64,000 bases of DNA from Phytophthora colocasiae (Eukaryota > Oomycota > Peronosporomycetes > Peronosporales > Peronosporaceae), in the NCBI GenBank assembly GCA_018806915.1, contig JAGKQI010000100.1:992001-1056000 (forward strand). The letters are read 5' to 3'. The position numbers and the translations under genes are program-made. This document shows positions 53,069 through 62,820 of the stretch, in pieces; positions within the stretch are counted from its first letter, which is position 1; each line of letters opens with the position of its first letter. The notes beneath the pieces are model-generated. The model made no database searches. It had not been told where the DNA came from and saw only the letters and a list, made by a program, of their open reading frames with translations.

Positions 53069-53146
53069 AATTCTACTTTTGAGGGACGAACAGAGTAGAT
53101 ATGAACCTCTCAAAGCAATATATAACCCATATTCATGCACACTGGA

Positions 53147-53722
53147 CTAGATCCAAAAGCACCAGCAACCAGTGCACGTGACTATCCTCATCGTCCTTTC
53201 CTCTTCGTGTCCATTCTGACGCGTCAAATCCGGTTCGCTAGTCGAGTCTTCCTCTGTGGATTCAGGACTAAAGTCGTGACCGGTGCTTGTCCATGGGATG
53301 TCATTCTCGTCGTCGATATCGTCGTTACCCCCCTTTCCAAACACTTGCGCCCATGAGTGTTTGTACTTACTAGCGCTGTTGTACGCGTACGCTGCACCGA
53401 ACACCGTGTAGTCCCCGAGGATATTCCGACGATGGCCTGGTGATTTCATCCACGAGTTAACCACTGCGTCCACATTCTTCTGGCCGGCAGCCACGTTCTC
53501 GGCGATAGCTCCACCCGAGAAACCCGCCTGAACAGCTCGTTGTGCCATCTTGGAACCATCGGAGCCCTGGTGCCCCATGAAGTTGTTTACAGCCATGTCG
53601 TTTGCCTGGCGTTGGGCTGCCGCCTGCAGTTTGCTATGCATACGGAGAGGAGGGAGGTGTTTTGTAGCGCGTTCTTGATTCACGCGTTCGAGCATAGAGG
53701 CGAGGTAGTCGTTTGGCTGCAT
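53147..53722 (-). CDS. CAP/SCP domain protein (CAP-1), right copy
   Basis: 191 residues, nearly identical to the left copy: ANDMAVNNF here against ADDMAANNF there. It has the same full CAP domain and the same lack of a visible signal peptide, which makes a missing first exon or a non-secreted protein equally possible in both arms. The C-terminal acidic tail and CTGCWCFWI end are unchanged. Confidence 0.85.
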   Translation of the reverse strand: MQPNDYLASMLERVNQERATKHLPPLRMHSKLQAAAQRQANDMAVNNFMGHQGSDGSKMAQRAVQAGFSGGAIAENVAAGQKNVDAVVNSWMKSPGHRRNILGDYTVFGAAYAYNSASKYKHSWAQVFGKGGNDDIDDENDIPWTSTGHDFSPESTEEDSTSEPDLTRQNGHEEERTMRIVTCTGCWCFWI

Positions 53723-54081
53723 TCTTGATCAACTGGTACGTTGCACTTGACACCAATGAAGGGAATGTACGAATGAAACGTGAAGGTAATGAAGGATGCT
53801 ACTCAAATGGTCGGGACGAAGTTTGGGTGGTGGAACGCAGTAATGTCACTTGCGTCTAACCTCAATCCGAACTCTTCGCGCCGCTCATGATGGCAGTTTC
53901 CCGAAACACCCAGTAAGTCTCATGGAGATGGAGATGATCGCAACGCATTAGACAAAGATACTTAGCCTCCGGACAGGCACATGCTCATCTTTTTAAAATG
54001 ACAACGAGGGCGAGTCTTTCCTTCCTGCTCTTCACGTTGAAAGACTGTCACGACTTTCACGCCCAAAATTTGTCCATTGCT
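53723..54081. promoter_or_regulatory. Upstream region of CAP-1, right arm
   Basis: No gene. Mirror of 14732..15081 with small indels. It lies between CAP-1 and the 3' end of TRIAP1/MDM35. Confidence 0.4.
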
Positions 54082-54432
54082 TCATGCCTTTCCCTCTCTT
54101 TGCTGTTGACGGTTGGCTTCCTGCAGCTCGAAGCGCTCTTTCACTTCTGGCTGCATGACCGACTTGATACCGTCCACCAGCCCTTTGTTCTTGTCCAGTT
54201 CACTCTACGCATACCAAATTCATTCAGTACATGTATTTCGAAAATTACAATAACAATTAATTTCAAAAAGTTAGCGCACCAGGTAGCAACGCGTGTATGC
54301 TTCATACTCCTTCTGGCAGCCGACCTTGCCGTATGCCTTGTGTTGCAGGAACACCTCAGTGTACCACTTGTCGAAGCACTGCTCATACGCTGCCTTCTTC
54401 TGCCAGCAGCCAGGCTCTTCTTGGTCCGCCAT
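54082..54432 (-). CDS. TRIAP1/MDM35-family twin-CX9C protein
   Basis: Two exons, 54432..54280 and 54204..54082, joined over a 75 bp intron (donor GTGCGC, acceptor GTAG), give 91 residues. Two CX9C motifs are exact: C-WQKKAAYEQ-C and C-QKEYEAYTR-C, with the FDKWYTEVFL helix between them. This is the signature of TRIAP1 (Mdm35 in yeast), a small protein of the mitochondrial intermembrane space, imported and oxidised by the Mia40 pathway, that partners PRELI/Ups lipid-transfer proteins carrying phosphatidic acid or phosphatidylserine. The left-arm copy (13573..14731) is broken. No function is expected from that one. Confidence 0.9.
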
Positions 54433-54552
54433 CACTCAATTTTCAATTGAAAAATGAGCAAAATGACTTGAGCTAAGTATGAAGAAAACCTTCAGTCGGA
54501 ATTAATTGCTGTGCAACATGGCTACACTTTAGGAAAACTGGACCAAGGACAT

Positions 54553-55827
54553 CTACCGGGCGTGTTGGAACTGCATTTGATACTGCTGTGACGTCTGGAA
54601 CGGGTGCTGCAGCTGCTCTCGCTGTAGCTGGGCCGGCAACGACTGATAGGAGCTAGCGATGGATGGCGTACCCGTCTGGCCGCCTGGCACCATAATATGG
54701 TGGCCGCTCAGGAAACACTGGTCACACACGCGCTGCGGCTCGGACAAGGCAAACTTGGGCAGAGACACGCGGTTCGTCGAGTGCTGGTTGCACACACTTT
54801 GGCCACAATTCCGGCAGTGGTGACGGCGTTTCACTAGGGAGAAGCCACACGCGCACACGTGACACATCCGCGACTGCTTCCAGCGAGGAGGGAAGGCTGT
54901 CTTGCTGCGAGGACCAACACCCATACTCCTCGAGCTCATATTGACGTTGCCGTGGCTGCTCTTGACGTCTTCGTTGATCTGGAAACCGGACATCATCGAC
55001 ATATCCGGTGCCCCGTTGGACGGATCAAACAATCCAAGGGGCATCGAGTCGTCCGCTGTTGCGATGGAGATCAAGTCGTTCTCACGCTCGCGAAGACGTT
55101 GCTCCGTCAGCAGCGACTTGACGTGCGGATCACTCCTTGACAATGTATTGCCAAGATCTCTGTCAGGACCTACACCAAAGCTGCTGTACATACCAGCACC
55201 ATAGTTGCCCTGCGGTGGATCGTAGAATGAGTCGTCCGACACACTTCTTTCCAGACGACCTTTGCGTGGAGGTTGCTGCTGGAACGGCTGCGGCTGGTAG
55301 TGACGATGGTGCTGCTGATACTCGAGTTCGTCTTCGTCCACATCATCGTCTTCGCTGTAGTACGTATGGTTCTGATGAGGTTGGTAGTCCGAGCCATCTC
55401 GGATGTCGTCGTCGTGCAGAATGGTGTGGTTGTTGTACGGCAACTGATAGTCGATAGTCTCGGTAGCAGGCTCTCCGTCGTCCTTACCCATGAGGTCGTG
55501 CTGATGCAGCTCTCCACCGTCGTCTTCCGGATGTCGACTGCCGTGTGCCGCAGCACGCAACACCTCGAGAATACGTTCGCCACATTCCGCCTGCACTGCC
55601 AAGTCGATGGGCAGATGGCCCGCGTCGTTGCGCATGTGCACAGCGTACGGGTTAGCGAAGACCACCTTGACTACAATGTCTGTGGGGGCGTCCTGGTGCA
55701 AACAGACCCAGTGCAGCACCGTCATGCCGCTGGCGTCGGTACGGTGAGCCACTTGACGGTTCTCGCGCATGACAGTCAGCAGGGAGTCCCAGTCGCCGTT
55801 GATCGCATGCAGGAAGTCGCCGTCCAT
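54553..55827 (-). CDS. FYVE zinc finger and ankyrin-repeat protein
   Basis: 424 residues counted from MDGDFLHAIN at 55827; a longer frame extends upstream to 56148 but that part is made of short DNA repeats and is probably untranslated. Residues 1-95 are ankyrin-like (GMTVLHWVCLHQDAPTDIVV, AGHLPIDLAVQAE). A disordered acidic and Gln/His-rich middle follows. Residues about 310-370 are a FYVE-type finger: CHVCACGFSLVKRRHHCRNCG with the basic RRHHCRNCG signature, SVCNQHSTNR, and RVCDQCF. FYVE domains bind phosphatidylinositol 3-phosphate on endosomes. It lies just outside the right arm. Confidence 0.85.
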   Translation of the reverse strand: MDGDFLHAINGDWDSLLTVMRENRQVAHRTDASGMTVLHWVCLHQDAPTDIVVKVVFANPYAVHMRNDAGHLPIDLAVQAECGERILEVLRAAAHGSRHPEDDGGELHQHDLMGKDDGEPATETIDYQLPYNNHTILHDDDIRDGSDYQPHQNHTYYSEDDDVDEDELEYQQHHRHYQPQPFQQQPPRKGRLERSVSDDSFYDPPQGNYGAGMYSSFGVGPDRDLGNTLSRSDPHVKSLLTEQRLRERENDLISIATADDSMPLGLFDPSNGAPDMSMMSGFQINEDVKSSHGNVNMSSRSMGVGPRSKTAFPPRWKQSRMCHVCACGFSLVKRRHHCRNCGQSVCNQHSTNRVSLPKFALSEPQRVCDQCFLSGHHIMVPGGQTGTPSIASSYQSLPAQLQREQLQHPFQTSQQYQMQFQHAR

Positions 55828-56285
55828 GGCTGCAGTGCAGATAGAGGGAGAGGGAGGCGGAATAAGGCGGGCGCCTTGGCTGGGGACGTCCGCAGAGCTC
55901 TGTGACGTTGGGGCCGCGAGTGCCTTTGACCGCCGGCGATGTCTGCTGTCTGCCTCGATTTGGCGATAGGCAAACGTCACTTCTGTGCCATGACACAGAA
56001 CCGAGGCGATATGGCACAGAACCGAGGTAGTATGGCACAGAATCGGGGCGAGATGCACTGGTTCTACGAATTCGTAATGCGTGATTAGGGGAGGGATGGA
56101 CTTCAGAAGACCTTGGTGCAACATCGTCAATACTCTAGCCGGAATCATGCCGCCGCGTTGTAGTTTTGGCGGACTGTCCGCCCCGGCACCGCGGGCAGCG
56201 CCCGGGGCACGGACATGATCCGCTTCACTCCCGCTCTATGGTCGAAGGCGAGGCTTTGCTTTGCTTTGTGGGCGGGCGGGCGGTA
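55828..56285. promoter_or_regulatory. Upstream region of the FYVE gene
   Basis: No gene is supported. It contains three 21 bp repeats (55990..56052) and a GC-rich stretch with CCGCCCCGGCACCGCGGGCA at about 56180. The GC-rich part ends at the TA-flanked element starting 56286. Confidence 0.45.
55990..56052. repeat. Three 21 bp tandem repeats
   Basis: Unit ATGGCACAGAACCGAGGTAG plus one base, three copies with 2-4 differences. They lie about 165 bp upstream of the FYVE start and could be regulatory. Confidence 0.85.
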
Positions 56286-56887
56286 CACCGATCGACAGAA
56301 TGCAGCGTCCACATAAAAAGGGCGCCTGTGATATAAAATTGTGTGCACATTTTGTTATCAACCAATCAAATTGCCCGATGCAGCGTTCAATCGCTAGAAT
56401 AAAACTCCACCAGCCACTCGATAAAACGGAGGTCTCCACCAGCCACTCGATAAAATGGAGGAAGCGGACGAGGAGTCCTCGCAGCCCCCACCACCCGCGA
56501 CAGTATTGCAGGAAGCAAAGGAGGTTGCCACACACAGGCCTCCTTGACGAGGTGTACGCGCCAGCCAAACAACGCCGCATGCACTACACAATACAAGAAA
56601 AACGACGTGTCCTTTTAAGCTATAGAGGGGCTAAGCCAACGCAAAGCTACGCAAGAGCAACAGCTACTGCTACGACGGCGAAAGGAGAGCGCTTGGCTAC
56701 GATAAAGCGTGCCATTTCAGCCTGGGAATCCATTAAACCGTCACTAGTGCAATTTTTAGTGCAAAATACAGCTGCTCTCTATCTTTTACCAAAATCGATA
56801 TTAATTCGCTCTCACATAACCAGTCTACACGCGCCGAACAGACTTTGCACCTGCGGGAAAGTGGTCGTTGCATTCTGTCGATCGGTG
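56286..56887. mobile_element. 602 bp TA-flanked TIR element (Tc1/mariner or pogo-like)
   Basis: Ends CACCGATCGACAGAATGCA and its reverse complement (56286 inward and up to 56887), with TA on each side (56284..56285 and 56888..56889). A TA duplication is the mark of Tc1/mariner/pogo elements. It carries a truncated helix-turn-helix frame and no DDE domain, so it is non-autonomous. Confidence 0.75.
56405..56461. repeat. 29 bp tandem duplication inside the TA element
   Basis: CTCCACCAGCCACTCGATAA plus following bases occurs twice in a row, with one C/T difference. Confidence 0.85.
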
Positions 56888-56890
56888 TAG
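56579..56890 (+). pseudogene. Pogo-like transposase N-terminal fragment
   Basis: The segment MHYTIQEKRRVLLSYRGAKP, then ATIKRAISAWESIKPSL, resembles the psq-type helix-turn-helix at the N-terminus of pogo/CENP-B-like transposases. No catalytic domain follows; the frame runs into the terminal repeat. The family assignment is tentative and rests on the HTH pattern and the TA target. Confidence 0.4.
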
Positions 56891-57353
56891 TTCAGCGCAG
56901 TGAAATGGCCACAGACTTATTGTAGCCGACATTGAACATCGGACCAGAATCTAGGGGGGCATAACAGGTACTAAATCTAAGAAAACCTATAGCAGCATTT
57001 AGATATAGGGTGCAATCGTGTGTTTAGATTCTGATTTTGTGCTTATTTTCAGCCAATTCCGTGTTGTTTTGAAGCTACCGGTGCTTCAAAATGGCCACTC
57101 AAAACGCTCTAATATTCGGGGGAAAGGCGCACCAATTGACGAGATACGATTGGTGTAGACGGAAGAACATGTGGTTGCAACGAAGAAGCTATGTTGCCAC
57201 GTCTCATCTCGTGTTTGCAATTGGAACTTGAACGTGTGCCAGAGGGATTGTAAATCAATTTATAAAGAATTTAACAGCAGGCTTTGTACGAATATTAAGT
57301 ATTCTAACAGCAGGCTTTGTACGAATATTAAGTTATAAAGGTAATTGTTAACA
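56888..57353. other. Gene-free interval with a short repeat
   Basis: No coding sequence is seen. TAACAGCAGGCTTTGTACGA and nine more bases occur at 57272..57300 and again at 57305..57333, immediately before the start of Gypsy-3. Confidence 0.5.
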
Positions 57354-57861
57354 TGTCAGTTAATCATGATAGAGCTTATGGACCTCAAAGTTGGTGTCGG
57401 GATTCCGCTTTTTTTCGTCGACCACGCTTGTGTCCCGTGCCCGGGTACGAGACCCCCGAGCCAGCGCGTTCGGCTGTACTCCATGCCTCGGGGCCTTGCC
57501 ATCCGTCGTACTCGCCGTGTTGTGATCACTTGGCGTAGTAGGCTGTCTGAGGTCCACTCCGGGGTACAGCCCCGTTTACTTCACCCGAGAGGTCCATTAG
57601 TGTCCTCCCGGGAGTGTCGTGCGGAGGGAAGACACCTCCGAGGACGCCCACCCTACCATATCGACGGGGATTCATCCCTACAAAGTGTGCATTGGAGTGA
57701 AATGAGCTCCCTATATAACTAGTCAGTCGTGAATTTACCTGCTAAGAAGAAGAACAACAACAAGTTACTTATATTTGTTTGAGTTAAGTCTTCTAACTCC
57801 CTGCCCGGACCTGCACTCACATAACAGCCCGCTAGTACCCGATCCTTAACAGGTCGCGACA
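57354..57861 (+). repeat. Candidate 5' LTR of Gypsy-3
   Basis: About 508 bp beginning TGTCAGTTAATC and ending GGTCGCGACA (TGTC/GACA). It has a TATA-like CTATATAA at about 57710. TGGTGGAGAAGCAGG follows three bases later as a possible primer site. The second LTR is outside the window, so the limits rest on these signals only. Confidence 0.55.
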
Positions 57862-58270
57862 AGTGGTGGAGAAGCAGGGTACTTGCCTGCTGGAGAAGGG
57901 TCCTCGGAGTGAGCACTAAAGGGAGACTACACCTACAAGATCTGCTACCGGAGAGAGAACTGCTCTCACTTACTGAGGAGTGAAGAGTCACAACACTGCT
58001 AGTTCGACAGGGGTCAACTAGGGAGGTGTTCTACTACTACACTAAAGGACGGGATCCGACCCGTTCCGGTGACGCAAATCAAGCCGGTGAAGGTCTCTGA
58101 AAGTGAACTTCGAGTGACCACTTGGACGTGGAAGTGAAGTACTCTTGTCCTACCAACTAGTTGTCAGTTGGTTGACCGAGTGGTTCGTCTGGGCGGGAGT
58201 GCGACAACCACCTGAACTCAAGACTGCACAAGAAGAAGAGAGAAAGAGACGATCAAGAACCCGAAATCGA

Positions 58271-60682
58271 GATGTCGTCGTTTGGACCTGGTGTCGGAGA
58301 TGACGACAGGAGCACTACCTCGAGGAAAACGGTGGCACGGGCCCATCTGCTACTTCCTGGTTCGGGAGGAACAAGTCGCCCCCTACGGTGACTCCTGCGA
58401 GTCCAGGAGGCAGTGACAGCCAACCTGTGACTTCGTGGTTTGACTTGGTGGACCTCCCACTACTACGCACCCGGGGAGGCCGAGTCTAACTGCTCCGGGA
58501 GGATTGACCTCGGTCCAAGCCATGGTGAGGCGGGCCGCTCTTGGTTCTACTCGCCCAGTACAACAACCTCCTCCTACTAAGCCTCGACTGACCCGAAGTC
58601 TCTCGGAGCCCAGGAGAGGAGAAACTAGACCACTTGCTAGTCCTGTTACTGCCCACGGCGGATTTACTCTACGAGAGGTGACCTCGGGTGTCGGACTCGC
58701 TACTGCGACTTCAGTGCCCCGGGGTGAGACTCACTTTCAAGCTTCGACTCCCTTGACTAGCCAGCCTACGACGCTGCCGGTGACTCCAGTGGTCCCCATT
58801 CTACTCCGTCAGCGACTCAGCCGGGAGTTGCGACTATGGGAGTAGTCGATGCCACCAAGCTCTACTTGTATCCACCTCAACTGATGGCTCAACCTGGTTA
58901 CACTCCTAGTGCAGCGACTGGCGTGAATGTAGTGACTAGTACCGCGGGGAATAACCCAACTGGATGGAGTAGTCAAGTCCCTGGACAACCACCTACTGCT
59001 CCGGTGATGACTCCTGCTGCAAGTGTACCTCAGTCCGCTCGCTCGGCGATCCCGAGTTATCAGAATGTGACGCTTGGGGCGACTCCTGGCAATCCTGGCA
59101 CCGGACTGAACAATCCGTTTATCCAGCCAATAGGATGGTCGGCAGCGGCCGGGTTCTCCTACAGCACGCCAGCTCCGATCTCCCATGCGGCTACCTCCGC
59201 TCCTCCTCAAGTGACTCAAGCCCCTGCTACTCAAGTACCCCCTAGCAGTGCACTTATGACTCCTATAAGTGTGGCTCCACCGTTGACTTCAGTTCCTGCG
59301 ATGACTCCTGCCACTACTAGTTACCAGCAAGCGACTGCCGGGCAGGCAGCGTACTGGGGCCAACAGCAGCTGCCTGCAAATTCGACTCAAGCAACTAGTC
59401 TACCCCCCCCTGTGACTGCTCCAAATACGGTGACTGCTGGACATCTTGCCAGTGGCTTGGGTAGCCAACCGTACTCTCCGGTTCCCAGTCAACTTCCCGG
59501 TCAATACACTCCGAACTACCAACAACCTGTGAGCCAAGTGACTCGACCACCGCTGGGTATGCCGTCCAACATCAAGAACGCAGTCCGAATGATTCAGCCG
59601 TTTTACTCTGATGGTGCCTCGGCAGACAAAGCCCGATCCTTCTGGAGTGCGTTCGAGAGGGCTACTGAAGGCCTGGACGACTCTCTACGGTTGAGTGCCT
59701 TCAGGGAGTGTCTTAAGGGCAAAACTGGTGAGGAAGGGTGGACTTACTCCCAGATTAACGACTTCAACACTCTGAGGACTCGCTTCCACAACCAGTTCGT
59801 GTGTCAGACTCCACCCAGATGATTGAGCGACTGAAGGTGACTAAACGATCCCGTGGTATGTCGGCCGAAGTGTGGGGCGATTTGATTTCGAGTCTCGTGA
59901 CGCCGCTCAGTATTTTGACCCGGAGATGAGATACCAGTATTTCCTGTCAGGGCTTCGTAACAAGCAGTGGCGGAACACGCTTGACACTTCATTAGTGAAT
60001 TCCATACCTCAAGCTGTAGCAGTACTCCTGTACAAGAACCAACACTTACCCGTGGAGGACGATGCTGACTTCGAGGACGAGCCTCCTAAGTCGACTGCCA
60101 ATGATGACTTGATGAAGCAAATGCTGACTGTGATGCAACAAACTCAAAGTCTCCTGGCGCAACAACAAGTGCAAGTCGCTACTCCGGCTGCTACCAGGGA
60201 GGAACTACTGCGGTTGCTATTCAGTACCAGGCAATGCCTGCTACTAGTCAAGGAGTGTATGCGATTCAGCCAACTACTTACCGGTGACTCCTACCCGGGG
60301 TATTCGACAGGGACCTGACTTGTACACTCAAGAGGGTCACATCGTGTGCGGAAGGTGCCACACGTTGGGGTGCAGTCGTCTGAACTGTCGTAGAAACAAC
60401 TCGACTTGCTCTAACTGCCAAGGAACTGGTCATGTCTACGTCGAGTGTGAGCTACCCCGAGTTTACCAGCGCCAACAGCAGCAGTCGGGCCAACGTCAAC
60501 AGCAACAGCAGTCGCAAAACACGAACTCGAATTCCCGCTCAAACTACCAGACCAGTCGCGGCCCTAGGGCCTGTTTCCTGTGCGGAGGTGCGGACCACGT
60601 GGTGGCCAACTGCCCCTCGAGAGAGGCGCTGAACCAGCTAGTCCAGAAGGCTGGGGCTGCTTCGGGGTCAGGTCAACACTGA
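58271..60682 (+). pseudogene. Gypsy-3 gag remnant
   Basis: It starts at MSSFGPGVGDDD and breaks within 40 codons. A Pro/Thr/Ala-rich region follows in other frames, with a shift at CCCC near 58796. The capsid-like domain is well kept (PFYSDGASADKARSFWSAFE, then INDFNTLRTRFHNQF), breaks at 59819, and resumes at QMIERLKVTKRSRGMSAEVW. The C-terminus has a Gln-rich stretch and zinc-knuckle-like clusters (CSNCQGTGHVYVEC, CFLCGGADHVVANC). No full Gag can be made. Confidence 0.8.
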
Positions 60683-61069
60683 AGGGGGCTGGAGGAAGGA
60701 AGGGTGAAGTCACTCCTTCCTCCTGCCAGCTAAGTGACTTGAGTGAAGTCACTTCCAAGTCCACTACTACTCGTTATGGAAATGGAGTGAGTTCAACTGA
60801 GACTGTAAAGAGAACAACGACTGAAAATGGAGTGAACATGATTGAGACTGATAAAATTGAGAGTAAGGATGTTGAAGCGAGTTGCCTGACTACGGCCTAC
60901 GTCGGGGACTCACTGAAGGACCCTAACGCCGAAGAGTATGAAGATGAGGTTCGCGTGAAGTCGAACCCGGTAAACTACTGACAGCGCCCCGCGCAAAGAG
61001 TGAAGTTGTCCACTGCGAGTGGGTGACTAATGGAACAAGTGTGGAAGAAAAACTACTTCTCTCGGTGGC

Positions 61070-62820
61070 TTGGGAGTCACTGAGTTGCAACCCGAAGGTG
61101 ATGATGAAAGTGAAAGTGACTGTCCTGAGTTCGATGAGAGCATTTTTGACCCCGACTCGAGCGAGAATAGAGATGAACCTACGAAGAACCGTGAAGAATT
61201 ACTTGACGAGACGAGTGTGATGACTGAACATCAACTGACAAATGACGAGACTAGTGAAGATACACCCGGGGTGACTACTAACAAGACTGACGGAGTAGCG
61301 AACGAGACTGCAAGTGTGCCGTCTACCACCGATGCTAATGGTGGGGGTGAGGCGAACACTGCCGAAGTCGCTACTGGACTAACTACTGGCGAACTGGTGA
61401 GTGATCTAACTGAAGAAGAAGTCACACGAACTGGGGTCGAGGCTGCGAGTGTGACCCGGGAAACCCAAGGTGAAATAGAACTGAGTGAAGCTGCGAGTGA
61501 GTCGTCTACCACCGGTGCGGATGGTGGGGGTGAGGCGAGCACTAAGAGTAGCGCCGCGGGGGCGACTACTGAACTTACCTGGGTGTTTTCAGAAGAGGAA
61601 CTGGATGAGCTAACTGAAGGAGTAAATAATGGAGTACTAGAAGAAACAGAAGAATACGACAAAGAGCTCGAGGAGCGACTCTTTCCGTTGGACGAAGTAG
61701 AACTCAAGAAGAGAGTGGAAATGAATGCGTCGCAGTCGCAGAAAATGTCACTAGCCGACCTGAGCACCGTATTGGGAATCCCAGAGGAAGTCATAAGTCG
61801 AACGAGGGAGTCGTCACCGGGAGCGCTCGCTACTCCCGAATACTGGACTGCCTGGTATCGGAAGACGCTAGCCGCGACTAATGCAGCTAAGCGAGCTAAC
61901 CGTGACTTTAGCGACTTGAGGAAGTCGAAGGAAAACGACTACTTCCACGATCATGAGGGAGTCGCTGATTCGGACGAACGTGATGTAGGAGGTGGAGAGA
62001 CTGAAGTCACTTCGAACTATAACCAGGCGGAAGTAAGTGACGACGTGCCCACCGACTCATGTGTCGAAGAGACTGTGATCGCAAATGTGGCTATCGACTT
62101 GTCGGAAAACCCCCGGAGTGCCGTCAACGCAGTGACTGTGTCCTCCTGACGGAGAAAGCGCCTGATCCTAAATGGAGTGCTCTAGTCCGACGAATGGTGT
62201 ACTACTTAGTCAAGGAAGAAGAAAAGGTGAACTCGTGTGTCGACTGCGGGTCGCCGCTCCTGAGTGACTTAGCTCTCCCGGAAGTCGATTGGGGAGGAAA
62301 TGACCTTGAGGAACGAGCTCTGGCGAAAGTAGCACAATTTTACCGAGCGATGAGTAGCTCCGTGATAAAACGCATCGTGGGTGTAATAATGGAGAAGTAT
62401 CTGAGTGAAGGTCCACTCATCCGAGCTAAGCTGAAAGAGCGAGAAGACCGGTGTGACGACTGCCTAAAGACAGCTTTACCGTCGCGAAAAACGCGGAGCC
62501 CGAAGCAAGTGCGCTTCGACCACTCCTCCTTGGCTGGTCAGAAGATCGAAGAACTGGGGCCTCGTTGTTCGCGTGAAGACTCGAACAGCGTGTACGAGTA
62601 CGCGTACGTAGTGACTGATCCCGTGCGAGTCTCTACTCAGGAAGGAAACGATGACTCTCGGAAGACTGGACTGGTCGAGCTAGATGTACTCGACGGGAGT
62701 GAAGACACCGATGTAGTACCAGAAGGTAAGCGAGTGATTGGCCCAGTGGGCGGTGTGGAAGCTACTTCTCCTGATATGTCGACTGTGTCCCTGTTGATAT
62801 ACTTATTGACTCTGGGGCGG
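61070..62820 (+). pseudogene. Gypsy-3 acidic linker region
   Basis: An acidic, Thr/Glu-rich stretch (for example TTGADGGGEASTKS and EEELDELTEGVNN) open from 61070 to 62149, then continued in another frame to 62820 with Cys pairs (CVDCGSPLL, CDDCLK). It lies between Gag and protease. Such long acidic linkers occur in some oomycete Gypsy elements; no function is assigned. Confidence 0.55.

Larger units (their letters stand above)
36024..54432 (-). repeat. Right arm of the large inverted duplication
   Basis: Mirror of 13550..34475. The genes MLF, wrbA, wrbA, MLF, VPS9-like, Myb-like, YWTD protein, CAP-2, CAP-1, TRIAP1/MDM35 appear in order from the loop outward. Here the VPS9-like and TRIAP1/MDM35 genes are whole, so this arm is closer to the ancestral arrangement. 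Gypsy-2 is the arm-specific insertion. The outer limit lies somewhere in exon 1 of TRIAP1, because the left arm stops matching there. Confidence 0.85.

Noticed and set aside
55828..56148. N-terminal extension of the FYVE protein
   Set aside because: The extra 107 codons include the three 21 bp repeats and have no domain; the ATG at 55827 begins the ankyrin-like part.
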